Counted from the stretch's first letter, positions 10,101 to 20,073 are shown. The stretch: DNA of 64,000 bases from Pseudomonas sp. A-RE-19 (GCF_019956555.1 NZ_JAHBDQ010000006.1:99573-163572); one strand, 5' to 3'. Program-made: numbers and translations. The notes: generated by a model from the letters alone, not told the origin.

Positions 10101-11072
10101 GTGTTTGAGTTGGGCCTTGCGCAGCATGTCCGCCGCATCGCGAATCTCGCGCTCGCCGGGCAGGAACACCAGCACGTCGCCGGGGCTCTTGCGTTCGCTG
10201 CGTTCGAACGCAGCGATTTCGTCGAGGGTGGCGAGGATCGCCTGATCCACGGTCAGGTCATCCTCGACACGGTTGCCCTCTTCGTCCTGCTCCAGGGTCA
10301 GCGGGCGATACCAGGTGTCCACCGGGAAGGTGCGTCCGGAGACTTCGACGATTGGCGCATCATCGAAATGCTTGGAAAAGCGTTCAAGGTCGATGGTCGC
10401 CGACGTGATGATGACCTTCAGGTCCGGACGACGCGGCAGCAGGGTTTTCAGGTAACCGAGCAGGAAGTCGATGTTCAGGCTGCGCTCGTGGGCTTCGTCG
10501 ACGATGATCGTGTCGTAGCGTTCGAGGTAGCGGTCGTTCTGGGTTTCCGCGAGCAGGATGCCATCGGTCATCAGTTTGATCAGGGTGTTGGAATCGCTCT
10601 GATCCTCGAACCGCACCTGATAGCCGACCAGCGCGCCCAACGGCGTCGCCAACTCTTCAGCGACCCGGCTCGCCACACTACGGGCGGCGATTCGACGGGG
10701 CTGGGTGTGGCCGATCAGGCCGTGCTGACCGCGACCGATTTCCAGGCAGATCTTCGGCAACTGAGTGGTTTTACCCGACCCGGTTTCGCCGGCAATGATC
10801 AGCACCTGGTGCTTTTGCAGCGCCTCTTTGATTTCGTCGCGCTTGGCGGCGATCGGCAGGCTGTCGTCGTAACGAATCACCGGCAAACTGGCACGCCGCG
10901 CCAACACCTGATCGCAGGACGCCTGCGTGCGCGTCACCCACTGGGCCAGTTTGGCCTCGTCAGGCTTTTTGCGCAGCTCAAGCAACTGCCGCCGCAGCCG
11001 GTGGCGGTCGGCGAGCATGGCGTGATCGAGATTTTTCAGCAGTTTGTCGATGGAGGGCGATTCGTCGGTCAT
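7161..11072 (-). CDS. hrpA: ATP-dependent RNA helicase HrpA
   Basis: At 1303 residues this is full length for HrpA. The DEAH-box helicase core is at the N-terminus: motif I GETGSGKT (about residue 94), motif II DEAH, motif III SAT and motif VI QRKGRCGR. The HA2/ratchet and OB-fold regions follow, then the long HrpA-specific C-terminal half. In E. coli HrpA acts in ribosome rescue and mRNA processing. The gene stands alone between two REP pairs. No good ribosome-binding site precedes the ATG at 11072; the start is kept because MTDESPSIDKLLKNLD matches the usual N-terminus. Confidence 0.96.
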   Translation of the reverse strand: MTDESPSIDKLLKNLDHAMLADRHRLRRQLLELRKKPDEAKLAQWVTRTQASCDQVLARRASLPVIRYDDSLPIAAKRDEIKEALQKHQVLIIAGETGSGKTTQLPKICLEIGRGQHGLIGHTQPRRIAARSVASRVAEELATPLGALVGYQVRFEDQSDSNTLIKLMTDGILLAETQNDRYLERYDTIIVDEAHERSLNIDFLLGYLKTLLPRRPDLKVIITSATIDLERFSKHFDDAPIVEVSGRTFPVDTWYRPLTLEQDEEGNRVEDDLTVDQAILATLDEIAAFERSERKSPGDVLVFLPGEREIRDAADMLRKAQLKHTEILPLYARLSPAEQQRIFQSHPGRRVVLATNVAETSLTVPGIRYVIDSGTARISRYSYRAKVQRLPIEAISQASANQRKGRCGRVEPGICIRLYSEEDFIGRPEFTDPEILRTNLAAVILQMLHLRLGEITDFPFIEPPDGKAISDGFNLLQELSAVDRNSQLTPLGRQLARLPVDPRMGRMLLEAAKLGSLQEVLIVASAMSIQDPRERPPERQQAADQAHAQWKDVDSDFAGLVNLWRGFEEQRQALTASPLRNWCRKNFLNYLRLREWRDSHRQLSLICRDMQLSLNKEPADYPKLHKAVLSGLLSQIGQKTEDGDYLGARQRRFWIHPSSGLGKKRPQWLMTAELVETTKLYARMVAKIDADWIEPLAGHLIKKNHFEPHWEKKRGQVVAFEQITLFGLIVVGRRPVHYGPVDPVVSRELFIREALVRGEIQSRAKCLTANQQLLEQLDELEAKARRRDILADEETLFAFYEARLPAEIHQTATFDSWYRVNSQKDPQLLIMREEDVLAREASEVTAAHYPDTLHIGDLELALSYHFEPNHPRDGVTLRVPAPLLPMLPPERLEWLVPGVIEAKCIGLVRNLPKALRKNFVPVPDFVKAALQRITFAEGSLPQALGRELLRMTGARVSDEAWAEASQQVDSHLRMNLEIVDGQGKSLGEGRDLAELTARFAEASQAALAVPQTAKSQQPVEAKVFAAVAEKTQQKIAGLSMTVYPALVEEAGTVKEGRFSTPAEAEFQHRRALQRLLMQQLAEPAKFLRGKLPGLTELGLMYRELGRIDSLVEDILLASLDSCILDGEDPLPRDGAGLASLAERKRGGWTEHAERLAKLTLEILKLWHGLQKRFKGKIDLAQAVALNDIKQQLSHLVYPGFVRETPMPWLKELPRYLKAVEQRLEKLGAQVQKDRVWSGELSGLWAQYQTRANKHAQEGKRDPQLELYRWWLEEYRVSLFAQQLGTKVPISDKRLSKQWSQVEP

Positions 11073-11143
11073 CGGGTACGCAATTCAGTCGTCTAGTGGC
11101 GCAGAGGGCGGATTGTCGCAGATTTTACGACCGCTGCGCGGCC

Positions 11144-11236
11144 GATCGCGAGCAGGCTCGCTCCCACATTGGATCTATAGCGACCACAAAAACGGGGGCG
11201 CCACGATCAAATGTGGGAGCGAGCCTGCTCGCGATC
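11144..11236. repeat. REP/REPIN inverted pair
   Basis: GATCGCGAGCAGGCTCGCTC and its reverse complement flank a spacer of about 45 bases between aceK and hrpA. Same family as the pair at 7067. Confidence 0.9.
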
Positions 11237-11259
11237 GATTGCGCAGCAATCGCAGAGAA

Positions 11260-12981
11260 CTACTCGTTGTCGAGGCCTTTGCGGCGGTACGGGAACACGT
11301 CGATCACTTTGCCGGCCCGAATTGCCTCCTGCAAACCCTTCCAGTAATCAGCGTTGTATAACTCGCCATGCAACTGATCGAACAACTTTCGTTGCCCCGA
11401 ATCAGCAAACAGAAACGGCGGAAACTCCTCGGGAAACACATCCAGTGGCCCGATCGAGTACCACGGCTCGGAGGCCATTTCATCTTCCGGCGTACGCGGT
11501 TGCGGGATGTGGCGGAAGTTGGCTTCGGTCAGAAAGCAGATTTCGTCATAGTCATAAAACACCACACGACCGTGACGGGTGACGCCAAAGTTCTTCAGCA
11601 ACATGTCGCCGGGAAAAATGTTCGCCGCCGCCAGTTGCTTGATCGCCAGACCATAATCCTCCAGCGCCTCGCGAACCTGCGCCTCGTTGGCGTGCTCCAG
11701 ATAGAGGTTCAACGGCGTCATCCGGCGTTCCGTCCAGCAGTGGCGGATCAGCACCGTGTCACCTTCCAGCGATACCGTGGATGGCGCCACTTCAAGCAAC
11801 TCCGCCAGGCATGCCGGCTCGAATTTGCTCAAGGGGAAACGGAAGTCGGCGAACTCCTGAGTGTCGGCCATGCGCCCGACCCGGTCGACGCTTTTCACCA
11901 GGCGATACTTTTCGATCACCGTGGCGCGGTCGACGTTTTTCGACGGTGAGAAGCGGTCCTTGATGATTTTGAAAACGGTGTTGAAGCCCGGCAACGTAAA
12001 CACGCTCATAACCATCCCGCGCACGCCGGGGGCCATGATGAACTGGTCGTCGGTGTTGGCCAGATGATTGATCAGCGCCCGATAGAACTCGGACTTGCCA
12101 TGCTTATAGAAGCCGATCGAGGTGTACAGCTCGGCGATGTGCTTGCCCGGCAGAATACGTTTGAGAAAGCCGATGAATTCCGCCGGCACCGGCACATCGA
12201 CCATGAAGTACGAACGGGTAAAAGAGAAGATGATCGACACCTCCGCCTCGTCGGTGATCAGCGCATCGATCTGGATGCCCCGACCTTCGCGGTGCAGCAG
12301 CGGAATCACCAGCGGCCATTGATCGTCCTGGGTGTAAATGCGTCCCACCAGATAGGCGCCCTTGTTGCGGTAAAGCACCGAGGAAAACACCTCGACACTC
12401 AGTTCCGGATCCTTGCAGACCCAGTCCGGCAGGTTCTCGCGCAATTGCGCTTCGAGGCGGCGCAGGTCGCCGGGCAAATCGGCGTAATCCTCGCTGAAGC
12501 GATAGTCGGAAAAGATGCTGGTGAGCATGCCCGACAACTGCCCATGGGGCTTGTAGGTGCGGGTTTGCGCGGCCCGGGCGCGGCGCAGGCTTGGCCGGGT
12601 CGTGTGGATGAACATGCAGCCGTCGCTGATCAGGTCATGGCTGAACAGCCCGCAGAAAATCGAGTTGTACCAGGTCTCGGACAGCTCATCGTCGAAACGC
12701 AGGTCGATCAGGCTGATGTAAGCGCTTTTGACCAGCGGCCAGCTGCTGACATCCATCAACACATCGGTCGCGAACGACGCGTGCAAGCGCCCTACCGTTT
12801 CGCCGACCTTTTCTTCGTAGAGGTTGATCCGCGCCGCCGACGCGACTTGCGTCTCCTGCCATTGGGCCTGCTCGAAGCGGGCTCGAGCGCCGTCGGTGAT
12901 TTGACGGAAATGCTCGCGGTAATCGTCAAAGCCATCGAGGATCATTCGGGCGATGTCGGCGGCTGGCCATTGCTGCGGCAT
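11260..12981 (-). CDS. aceK: Isocitrate dehydrogenase kinase/phosphatase
   Basis: The protein has 573 residues, matching AceK. The N-terminal regulatory half contains [21 protein letters not shown]. The C-terminal protein-kinase-like half contains [17 protein letters not shown] and the catalytic-loop region [23 protein letters not shown]. AceK phosphorylates and dephosphorylates isocitrate dehydrogenase, steering carbon between the TCA cycle and the glyoxylate shunt. It is monocistronic here, unlike the E. coli aceBAK operon, which is usual for pseudomonads. GAGG lies eight bases before the ATG. Confidence 0.97.
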   Translation of the reverse strand: MPQQWPAADIARMILDGFDDYREHFRQITDGARARFEQAQWQETQVASAARINLYEEKVGETVGRLHASFATDVLMDVSSWPLVKSAYISLIDLRFDDELSETWYNSIFCGLFSHDLISDGCMFIHTTRPSLRRARAAQTRTYKPHGQLSGMLTSIFSDYRFSEDYADLPGDLRRLEAQLRENLPDWVCKDPELSVEVFSSVLYRNKGAYLVGRIYTQDDQWPLVIPLLHREGRGIQIDALITDEAEVSIIFSFTRSYFMVDVPVPAEFIGFLKRILPGKHIAELYTSIGFYKHGKSEFYRALINHLANTDDQFIMAPGVRGMVMSVFTLPGFNTVFKIIKDRFSPSKNVDRATVIEKYRLVKSVDRVGRMADTQEFADFRFPLSKFEPACLAELLEVAPSTVSLEGDTVLIRHCWTERRMTPLNLYLEHANEAQVREALEDYGLAIKQLAAANIFPGDMLLKNFGVTRHGRVVFYDYDEICFLTEANFRHIPQPRTPEDEMASEPWYSIGPLDVFPEEFPPFLFADSGQRKLFDQLHGELYNADYWKGLQEAIRAGKVIDVFPYRRKGLDNE

Positions 12982-13110
12982 AGGTAAAACCTCGGCGGCT
13001 GTTCTTGTCGTTGGAGCCTGAGCTTAGTGGCCCTGTGTTACGCAACGCAACCATTGCCTTGTGCCCAGACTGGCGCGACACTTGCGCGCCAATCAAGGAA
13101 GGAAAGTGCT

Positions 13111-14019
13111 GTGAACCCCGTCGATATCCTGCGTTTGTTGTCACTTGCCGCCATTTGGGGTGCGAGCTTTCTGTTCATGCGCATTATTGCCCCAGTGATT
13201 GGCACAATCCCCACTGCGTTTTTTCGCGTGTCGATTGCGGCGACCGGGCTGCTGGTGATCCTCGGGCTGATGCGCATCAGTTGGGATTTCAAAGGCAAAC
13301 TCAAGACCGTGATGCTGCTCGGGGTGATCAACTCCGGGATTCCGGCGACTCTTTACTCCGTCGCGGCCCAAGTGCTGCCGGCCGGTTATTCGGCGATTTT
13401 CAACGCCACCACGCCGTTGATGGGCGTGTTGATCGGCGGCCTGTTCTTCCATGAAAAACTCACCGCCGCCAAGCTTGGCGGGGTTTTCCTCGGATTGCTT
13501 GGCGTGGGTGTCCTGACCCGTGCCGGCCCGGTGGCGTTCGATATGGAACTGCTGATGGGTGCCCTCGCCTGCCTGCTGGCCACTACGTGTTATGGCTTTG
13601 CCGGGTTCCTTGCGCGCCGCTGGCTCGATCACGCGGGCGGCCTCGACAGCCGTCTTTCGGCGCTCGGCAGCATGTTGGGTGCGACGTTGTTTTTGCTGCC
13701 GCTGTTCGGTTACAGCGTGATCAGTCAGCCACCGGCGAGCTGGGGCGGCTGGAGCGTCTGGCTGTCGTTGCTCGGGTTGGGCTTGGGGTGCACGGCGTTT
13801 GCGTACATCATTTACTTCCGTTTGCTCAGCTCGATCGGGCCGGTGAAGTCGATGACCGTGACTTTCATGATCCCGCCGTTCGGCGTGTTGTGGGGGGCGC
13901 TGTTGCTGGATGAGCCATTGTCGATGGCGCACCTGTATGGCGGGGTGTTGATTGCGGCGGCATTGTGGCTGGTGTTGAAGCCGGCGGTGGTGAAGCCGGT
14001 TGAGGTGGCTGCCCGGTAG
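13111..14019 (+). CDS. DMT superfamily permease (EamA)
   Basis: A 302-residue hydrophobic protein with about ten membrane helices in two EamA repeats. LAAIWGASFLFMRI near the N-terminus and FMIPPFGVLWGALLLDEPL in the second repeat are family signatures. The GTG at 13111 is taken as start because AAGGAAGGAAA lies just before it. The ATG at 13027 has no site and adds 28 hydrophilic residues. Substrate unknown; these permeases export amino acids or other metabolites. Confidence 0.87.
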   Translation: MNPVDILRLLSLAAIWGASFLFMRIIAPVIGTIPTAFFRVSIAATGLLVILGLMRISWDFKGKLKTVMLLGVINSGIPATLYSVAAQVLPAGYSAIFNATTPLMGVLIGGLFFHEKLTAAKLGGVFLGLLGVGVLTRAGPVAFDMELLMGALACLLATTCYGFAGFLARRWLDHAGGLDSRLSALGSMLGATLFLLPLFGYSVISQPPASWGGWSVWLSLLGLGLGCTAFAYIIYFRLLSSIGPVKSMTVTFMIPPFGVLWGALLLDEPLSMAHLYGGVLIAAALWLVLKPAVVKPVEVAAR

Positions 14020-14035
14020 TGATGTGGTGTTGCTG

Positions 14036-14175
14036 ATGACGCCTTCGCGGGCAAGCCTCGCTCCTACAGTGGAAAGGCATTCCCCCTGTAGGAGCTGCCG
14101 AAGGCTGCGATCTTTTGATCTTGCTCTTCGGCGGCCCCGAAAAAAATCGCAGCCCACGCCAGCGCCTACATTGGG
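14036..14175. repeat. Composite degraded REP-like repeats
   Basis: The stretch contains a CGCGGGCAAGCCTCGCTCCTACA-like element, then CCTGTAGGAGCTGCCGAAGG with CTGCGATCTTTTGATC, then ATCGCAGCC and CAGCGCCTACA. The pieces belong to the two REP families seen elsewhere, placed between convergent permease genes. Confidence 0.65.
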
Positions 14176-14230
14176 TCCTGTTACGACGAAGATCCAATGC
14201 AGGAGCTGTGCCTGGAGCAGCCTTTGGGTT

Positions 14231-15094
14231 TCAAGCGCTCTTACGGAACACAAACACCAGGCCGACAATGATCAGCCCCATCCCCAACAGACTCAACATC
14301 GCCAGGCGATTACCAAAAATCAGGTAGTCCATCACCGCCGTCACCGCTGGCACCAGGTAGAACAGACTGGTGACATTCACCAGATTGCCCCGGGCGATCA
14401 AGCGGTATAGCAACAACGTCGCCAGCACCGATACCACCAATCCCATCCACAACACCGGCACAATGAACCCCGCGCCGTGTTCGAAATGAAACGGCTGGAA
14501 CGGCACGAATATCCCGCAGAGCAACAGCCCGGCAAGGTACTGCACCGGCAGTGTGCCGAGGGGATTGTCGGTGATGCGTTTCTGCATGATCGAACCGAAC
14601 GTCATGCTCGCCAGCGCCAACAGACCGAAAAGCATTCCGGCCAACGACATGCCGGCCAGCCCGATACCCTGATAGACCACCATGATCAACCCAGCCAAGC
14701 CCAGTGCCAGACCGAACATCCGACTTATTGATCGGTGCCGCTCCATGATCACTACGGTGAGAATCGGTTGAACGCCCATGATGGTTGCCATCACGCCCGG
14801 CGTGACTTTCAGGTCCAGGGCCAACAGATAGAAAATCTGATAAGCCCCCAACAGCACCACGCCCGTGGCCATCGCATACAACATCGGCTTGCCGCCCTTG
14901 GGCAGCTTCAGCTTGAGCAACGGCACCAGCAGCATCAAGCCGCACAAGGCGATGACAAAGCGAATCAGCAGAAAGGCAAAGGGTGATGCATGGGCCAGGC
15001 CCCATTTAGAGAAGATCGCCCCGCTGCTCCACAGCAGAACGAACAGGCTCGTGGACGCCGCCGCGAGCGCGGATTTTTTCGAAAGGACAAACAT
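14231..15094 (-). CDS. DMT superfamily permease (EamA)
   Basis: The protein has 287 residues with ten predicted hydrophobic segments. It begins MFVLSKKSAL followed by LLWSSGAIFSKWGLAHASPFAFL, the typical first helix of EamA proteins (WSSG). The ATG at 15094 is preferred over the GTG at 15103 because AGGTGG sits five bases upstream of it. It converges with the other EamA gene at 13111 but is not a close copy. Substrate unknown. Confidence 0.86.
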   Translation of the reverse strand: MFVLSKKSALAAASTSLFVLLWSSGAIFSKWGLAHASPFAFLLIRFVIALCGLMLLVPLLKLKLPKGGKPMLYAMATGVVLLGAYQIFYLLALDLKVTPGVMATIMGVQPILTVVIMERHRSISRMFGLALGLAGLIMVVYQGIGLAGMSLAGMLFGLLALASMTFGSIMQKRITDNPLGTLPVQYLAGLLLCGIFVPFQPFHFEHGAGFIVPVLWMGLVVSVLATLLLYRLIARGNLVNVTSLFYLVPAVTAVMDYLIFGNRLAMLSLLGMGLIIVGLVFVFRKSA

Positions 15095-15718
15095 GAATAC
15101 CACCTGTAGTCAGGCAAAAAGCCAACTCAGCCGAAGCTGAAATTCAGTAGTTTTTTCAAGCGAGCGCTTTTTCAGACAGGCATGGGAACAGCAGAAAGCT
15201 GATCAGCCCGAAAAGCCAACGCCCGGCGGTGATACGACTGCGCACACCGGCGTGCTACTGACAGGTGGAGGGTAATGACTGATCTGCGCAGGCTGCTGAT
15301 CCCCGCACGGCACGACGCCAGCGTTGACCGCTGAATCGACTACCGCGTTGATGAGGGAAGCTGGCATGGGCTGATCTTTTTTGATGGGTGAAAGAGTGGT
15401 TCAGGAAACCACAGAGCGCCGAGAATAACCAGCGTATGACATGGATTGCAATGAGTTAACAGAAAAGCTGAGAAACAGGAGTCTGGCACGATCCCTGTGG
15501 TGAGCGCCCATAAAAACGCTCACAAGGAATAATGCTCAAGGTGCGAAACCTTGTGGGAGCGGCGGTGCGACGATTCGACTTGCCCGCGATAGCGGGATGT
15601 CAGTCAACGAATGTATTGAATGTAACGCCGCCATCGCGGGCAAGCCCGCTCCCTCATGGATTGCGCTTAACTGACTGGCATCGCTCCCAAGGAGCGGCTT
15701 TTCATCCCGGAATCGGCC
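15095..15718. other. 624-base gap, no gene seen apart from a REP pair at its end
   Basis: No frame with coding character or ribosome-binding site was found from 15095 to 15550. The sequence has a few weak hairpins (for example TCAGC CGAA GCTGA near 15130) and nothing recognisable as a known small RNA. A REP-like pair occupies 15552-15656. Confidence 0.5.
15552..15656. repeat. REP-like inverted pair (GCGGGCAAGCCCGCTCCC variant)
   Basis: TGTGGGAGCGGCGGTGCGACGATTCGACTTGCCCGC and GCGGGCAAGCCCGCTCCCTCA are related to the main REP family but use the GGGCAAGCCC core. They lie downstream of the lpxO-like gene. Confidence 0.7.
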
Positions 15719-16657
15719 TTAACCAAACAGCCAATACCCCAACAACGTCAACACCACCACCGCCAGCACCGGCCGCAGTACACGGTAAGCCTTGGGGTTA
15801 CGACGCTTCCACTGTTTGATCACGCCGCTGAATTTGTCGCTTGAGTTCTTGCTCCAGGCATAGGCCTGGTTGATCCCGCCGACGCGCTCGTCATCAAGAT
15901 TCTGTGGCGCAGTGGCGCGGCCCAGCAAGCCGCTGATCCAGCGGTTGATGCGGGTCATGAGGCGGTTGCTCAGTGGGCGTTCGATGTCGCAGAACAGGAT
16001 GACCCGGGTTTTCTCTGTTTCATTCTTGACCCAGTGCACATAGGTCTCATCGAACATCACGTCTTCACCATCGCGCCAGGCATAGACCTGACCGTCGACA
16101 AAGATGCGGCAATCGTCAGAGTTCGGCGTAGACAGCCCCAGGTGATAACGCAGGGAACCGGCAAACGGGTCCCGATGCGGGTTGAGGTGGCTGCCACCGG
16201 GCAACAGCGCAAACATCGCGCCTTTGACGTTGGGAATGCCACTGACCAGGGCCACGGTTTTCGGGCACAAGGCTTCGGCCGATGGCAACGGTTTGTCGTA
16301 CCACTTGAGGTAGAAACGCTTCCAGCCCTTCTTGAAGAACGAACCGAAACCGGCGTCGTTGTTCTTCTCGGCGGCGCGGATGTAGCCCTCATCGAACAAG
16401 TGCATGGCCTCGTCGCGGATAACTTCCCAGTTGTCCCGAAGCACGTCCAGTTCCGGGAACTTGCTGCGGTCCAGATAAGGTTTTGAGGGCACGCCGGAGA
16501 ACAGGTACATCAAGGCGTTGTAAGGCGCGAACAGGGCCGAGTGGTTGACGAACTGACGCAGGACCGGCAAACGCGCCTTGCCACGCAAATGCACATAGAG
16601 CGTGCTGCCGAGAAACAGCAACAACACCGAAGCCTTCGCGACAAAGGAAAAGCTCAT
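15719..16657 (-). CDS. lpxO: Lipid A hydroxylase LpxO-type (Asp/Asn beta-hydroxylase fold)
   Basis: The protein has 312 residues: an N-terminal membrane anchor (about residues 5-22), a cytoplasmic dioxygenase domain and a C-terminal membrane segment (about 295-311). The iron site is visible as His161-Arg-Asp163 (NPHRDP) with His208 (TYVHW). LpxO adds a 2-hydroxyl to the secondary acyl chain of lipid A, using Fe(II), O2 and 2-oxoglutarate. Size and double anchoring fit pseudomonad LpxO. The ATG at 16657 has AAGGAG six bases away. Other Asp/Asn hydroxylase relatives cannot be excluded. Confidence 0.83.
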   Translation of the reverse strand: MSFSFVAKASVLLLFLGSTLYVHLRGKARLPVLRQFVNHSALFAPYNALMYLFSGVPSKPYLDRSKFPELDVLRDNWEVIRDEAMHLFDEGYIRAAEKNNDAGFGSFFKKGWKRFYLKWYDKPLPSAEALCPKTVALVSGIPNVKGAMFALLPGGSHLNPHRDPFAGSLRYHLGLSTPNSDDCRIFVDGQVYAWRDGEDVMFDETYVHWVKNETEKTRVILFCDIERPLSNRLMTRINRWISGLLGRATAPQNLDDERVGGINQAYAWSKNSSDKFSGVIKQWKRRNPKAYRVLRPVLAVVVLTLLGYWLFG

Positions 16658-16880
16658 CAACAACTCCTTGATAGTAGGTAACTCCGCACAACGCCCTTTA
16701 CCCGACGTGGCAGTCGGCCATGATAAACACTACCGGCCTCGGGAAAAACCCGCATAACTCAATATTCAGTGTTAAGCATTGTGTAATAAAGCACTTCTTA
16801 ACATAGGGTTCCTGAACAGGGGCTGACCTGAATCACCCCCTGTCACACAAGAATCAAAAGATCACAGCCTCCGGCAGCTC

Positions 16881-17855
16881 TTACGGTTGATTCTCCTGTT
16901 CGGTAAACAGATCACTGAACAGCATGCTCGACAGGTAGCGTTCGCCGGAATCCGGCAGGATCACCACGATGGTCTTGCCCTGCATTTCCGGGGTTTCGGC
17001 CAGACGCACAGCCACCGCCATGGCAGCACCGCAAGAGATGCCGCTCAAAATCCCTTCTTCCTGCATCAGCCGCAGGGCCATCGCCTTGGACTCATCGTCG
17101 CTGACCAGTTCGACCCGGTCGACCATCGACAGGTCGAGGTTCTTCGGCACAAAACCGGCGCCGATACCCTGGATTTTGTGAGGGCTGGGTTTGACCTCTT
17201 CCCCGGCGATCGTCTGGGTGATCACCGGAGACACCAGCGGCTCCACCGCCACCGAGATAATCGGTTTGCCCTGGGTATTCTTGATATACCGCGAAACCCC
17301 GGTGATGGTTCCGCCCGTTCCGACGCCCGCCACCAGCACATCGACTGCACCGTCGGTGTCGTTCCAGATTTCCGGGCCGGTGGTTTTTTCGTGGATGGCC
17401 GGGTTGGCCGGATTTTCGAATTGTGCCGGCATGAAGTAAGTGGACGGGTCGCTGGCGAGGATTTCGGCGGCCTTCTCGATCGCGCCTTTCATGCCTTTGG
17501 CCGGCTCCGTCAGTATCAGTTCGGCGCCAAGGGCCTTGAGCACCTTGCGTCGCTCAATGCTCATGGACGCCGGCATCGTCAGCACCAGCTGGTAACCGCG
17601 GGCGGCGGCAACGAACGCCAGGCCGATACCGGTGTTGCCCGAGGTGGGTTCGATGATGGTCATGCCGGGCTTGAGCTTACCGCTGCTTTCGGCCTCCCAG
17701 ATCATGTTCGCGCCGATCCGGCACTTGACCGAATAACCGGGGTTGCGCCCTTCGATCTTGGCCAGAATGGTGACACCGCGCGGGGCGATACGGTTGATCT
17801 GCACCAGCGGCGTATTGCCGATGGAATGGGCGTTGTCAGCGTAGATACGGCTCAT
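16881..17855 (-). CDS. cysK: Cysteine synthase A (O-acetylserine sulfhydrylase)
   Basis: The protein has 324 residues of the fold II PLP family. Lys44 in GYSVKCR is the PLP lysine. PTSGNTG binds the substrate carboxylate and [14 protein letters not shown] holds the phosphate loop. The enzyme joins sulfide and O-acetylserine to make cysteine. The length equals P. aeruginosa CysK. SVKCR, as opposed to the positively charged substrate pocket of CysM, supports CysK. A REP-like remnant (AAAAGATCACAGCCTCCGGC) lies immediately after the stop. Confidence 0.93.
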   Translation of the reverse strand: MSRIYADNAHSIGNTPLVQINRIAPRGVTILAKIEGRNPGYSVKCRIGANMIWEAESSGKLKPGMTIIEPTSGNTGIGLAFVAAARGYQLVLTMPASMSIERRKVLKALGAELILTEPAKGMKGAIEKAAEILASDPSTYFMPAQFENPANPAIHEKTTGPEIWNDTDGAVDVLVAGVGTGGTITGVSRYIKNTQGKPIISVAVEPLVSPVITQTIAGEEVKPSPHKIQGIGAGFVPKNLDLSMVDRVELVSDDESKAMALRLMQEEGILSGISCGAAMAVAVRLAETPEMQGKTIVVILPDSGERYLSSMLFSDLFTEQENQP

Positions 17856-17981
17856 GGCTGGGTCCTTATACAGCGTTGGATTAGCTGTCCACGGTATGCC
17901 TGTTACCCGTGGTCGTCCAGTCAGTCGAACGTCTGCTTACCCCAGCAGTCAATCGCTTTACACCGCCTGAGATTTGCCGCC

Positions 17982-19058
17982 ATGAAGCGTCGATACAGTT
18001 GGCCTCTATGGACCCTCGCCGGCCTCGTTGTGCTGCTGGTTGCCCTGCACATCGCGCTGCCCTATATCGTGCGCGATTACCTCAATGAGCGATTGGCGAA
18101 CATGGGTGACTACCGCGGGCAGATTACCGACGTGGACCTGGCCCTGTGGCGCGGCGCCTACAAAATCAACGGACTGAAAATCGTTAAAGTCGACGGTAAG
18201 GTCCCGGTGCCTTTCGTCAACGCGCCATTGATCGACCTGTCTGTCAGCTGGCATTCACTCTGGTACGACCACGCCGTGGTGGCCGAGGCGCGGTTCGACA
18301 AACCCGAGGTGAACTTCGTCGATGGCGGCGCCAACAAGAAAAACTCCCAGACCGGTCAGGGCACCGACTGGCGGGCACAACTGGAAAAATTACTGCCGAT
18401 TACCCTGAACGAAGTGCGGATCAACGACGGCCGGGTGACCTTTCGGAACTTCACTTCAAAACCGCCCGTGAACATGAATGCCACTCAGGTCAATGCCAGC
18501 ATTTACAACCTGACCAACGTGGTCGACACCAAAGGCAAACGCGATGCCCGACTCGACGGCAAGGCTCTGTTGCTGGGGCATGCACCGCTGGAAACAACGG
18601 CAACCTTCGACCCGCTGAGCGACTTCCAGAGTTTCGAGTTCCGCCTGCGCGCCACGAACCTTGAACTCAAACGCATGAACGACTTCGCCTCGGCCTATGG
18701 CAAGTTCGACTTCAATGCCGGCCATGGTGACCTGGTCATCGAAGCCGAAGCCAACAAGGGTCAACTCACTGGCTACATCAAGCCGCTATTGCGCGACGTT
18801 GAAGTGTTCAATTGGCAACAGGACGTGGAGAACAAAGACAAAGGGATTTTTCGCTCCATCTGGGAAGCACTCGTCGGCGGCACCGAGAATGCGTTGAAGA
18901 ACCAACCGGCAAACCAGTTCGCCACTCGCGTCGAGCTCAAAGGCAGCGTACATCAGCGAGATATCAGCGCATTCGAGGCTTTTTTGCAGATTTTGCGTAA
19001 TGGTTTCATCCAGGCGTTCAATGCCCAATACGAACGGCCCAAGCCGGATGCGGGATGA
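17982..19058 (+). CDS. DUF748 (AsmA-like) protein
   Basis: A 358-residue protein with one N-terminal membrane segment (about residues 8-28) and a periplasmic remainder. LNERLANMGDYRGQITDVDLALWRGAYKINGLKI is the repeat style of DUF748/AsmA-like proteins, which are thought to act in lipid transport between the membranes or in envelope integrity. At about 360 residues it is a short member. It is divergent from cysK. The frame extends far upstream through cysK on the other strand; the ATG at 17982 starts directly at the anchor (MKRRYSWPLW). Confidence 0.82.
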   Translation: MKRRYSWPLWTLAGLVVLLVALHIALPYIVRDYLNERLANMGDYRGQITDVDLALWRGAYKINGLKIVKVDGKVPVPFVNAPLIDLSVSWHSLWYDHAVVAEARFDKPEVNFVDGGANKKNSQTGQGTDWRAQLEKLLPITLNEVRINDGRVTFRNFTSKPPVNMNATQVNASIYNLTNVVDTKGKRDARLDGKALLLGHAPLETTATFDPLSDFQSFEFRLRATNLELKRMNDFASAYGKFDFNAGHGDLVIEAEANKGQLTGYIKPLLRDVEVFNWQQDVENKDKGIFRSIWEALVGGTENALKNQPANQFATRVELKGSVHQRDISAFEAFLQILRNGFIQAFNAQYERPKPDAG

Positions 19059-19202
19059 GTCACGAAGTGACGCCCCATTCAGAGACTGAATAAGCCGTCT
19101 GCGTTCACAGTCGACCGGACAGCGCGTTATAGTCGAGCCTGACCATTTATTGCGCCCCGCCCTGCCTCGTTCAGGTCGGCGTTACCGTTCGAGGATTAGC
19201 AG

Positions 19203-20048
19203 ATGAAGTTCGAAGGCACCCAGGCCTACGTCGCCACCGATGACCTGAAGCTGGCGGTCAACGCCGCCATCACCCTGGAGCGGCCACTGCTGGTCAAGGG
19301 CGAGCCAGGCACCGGCAAGACCATGCTCGCCGAGCAACTGGCCGAATCCTTCGGCGCCAAATTGATTACCTGGCACATCAAGTCCACCACCAAGGCGCAT
19401 CAAGGCCTGTACGAGTACGACGCGGTCAGTCGCCTGCGGGACTCGCAGCTGGGTACGGACAAGGTCCACGACGTTCGCAACTACCTGAAAAAGGGCAAGC
19501 TCTGGGAAGCTTTCGAGTCCGAAGAGCGGGTAATCCTGCTGATCGACGAAATCGACAAGGCCGACATCGAGTTTCCTAACGACCTGCTGCAAGAACTCGA
19601 CAAGATGGAGTTCTACGTTTACGAGATCGACGAGACCATCAAGGCCAAGAAGCGCCCGATCATCATCATTACCTCCAACAACGAGAAAGAGCTGCCGGAC
19701 GCCTTCCTGCGCCGCTGCTTCTTCCACTACATCGCCTTCCCGGATCGCATCACGATGCAACGGATCGTCGACGTGCATTACCCGAACATCAAGAAAGACC
19801 TGGTCAGCGAAGCGCTGGACGTGTTCTTCGATGTGCGCAAGGTGCCGGGCCTGAAGAAGAAGCCCTCGACCTCTGAACTGGTGGACTGGCTGAAACTGCT
19901 GATGGCCGACAACATCGGCGAAGCGGTGCTGCGTGAGCGCGATCCGACCAAGGCCATTCCGCCGCTGGCAGGCGCCTTGGTGAAGAACGAACAAGACGTG
20001 CAATTGCTTGAGCGTCTGGCGTTCATGAGCCGTCGCGGCTCTCGCTAA
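19203..20048 (+). CDS. MoxR-type AAA+ ATPase
   Basis: The protein has 281 residues. Walker A GEPGTGKT is at 33-40, Walker B ILLIDEIDK at about 111-119, and sensor 1 IIITSNN and DAFLRRC are present. MoxR ATPases work as chaperones with a VWA-domain partner to insert cofactors or remodel complexes. The VWA gene follows after 25 bases, so the two almost certainly form one operon and one machine. The client is not visible from the neighbours. Confidence 0.92.
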   Translation: MKFEGTQAYVATDDLKLAVNAAITLERPLLVKGEPGTGKTMLAEQLAESFGAKLITWHIKSTTKAHQGLYEYDAVSRLRDSQLGTDKVHDVRNYLKKGKLWEAFESEERVILLIDEIDKADIEFPNDLLQELDKMEFYVYEIDETIKAKKRPIIIITSNNEKELPDAFLRRCFFHYIAFPDRITMQRIVDVHYPNIKKDLVSEALDVFFDVRKVPGLKKKPSTSELVDWLKLLMADNIGEAVLRERDPTKAIPPLAGALVKNEQDVQLLERLAFMSRRGSR

Positions 20049-20073
20049 GCCCCGATAGAGAGAGGCGATCGCC

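Noticed and set aside
8061..11096. 1011-residue plus-strand frame opposite hrpA
   Set aside because: It mirrors the hrpA coding strand; the product is rich in His, Gln and Arg without any domain, while the hrpA frame has all helicase motifs.
15470..15510. TGGCACGATCCCTGTGG as a second sigma-54 promoter
   Set aside because: The -12 element is GT instead of GC and no gene follows in that direction.
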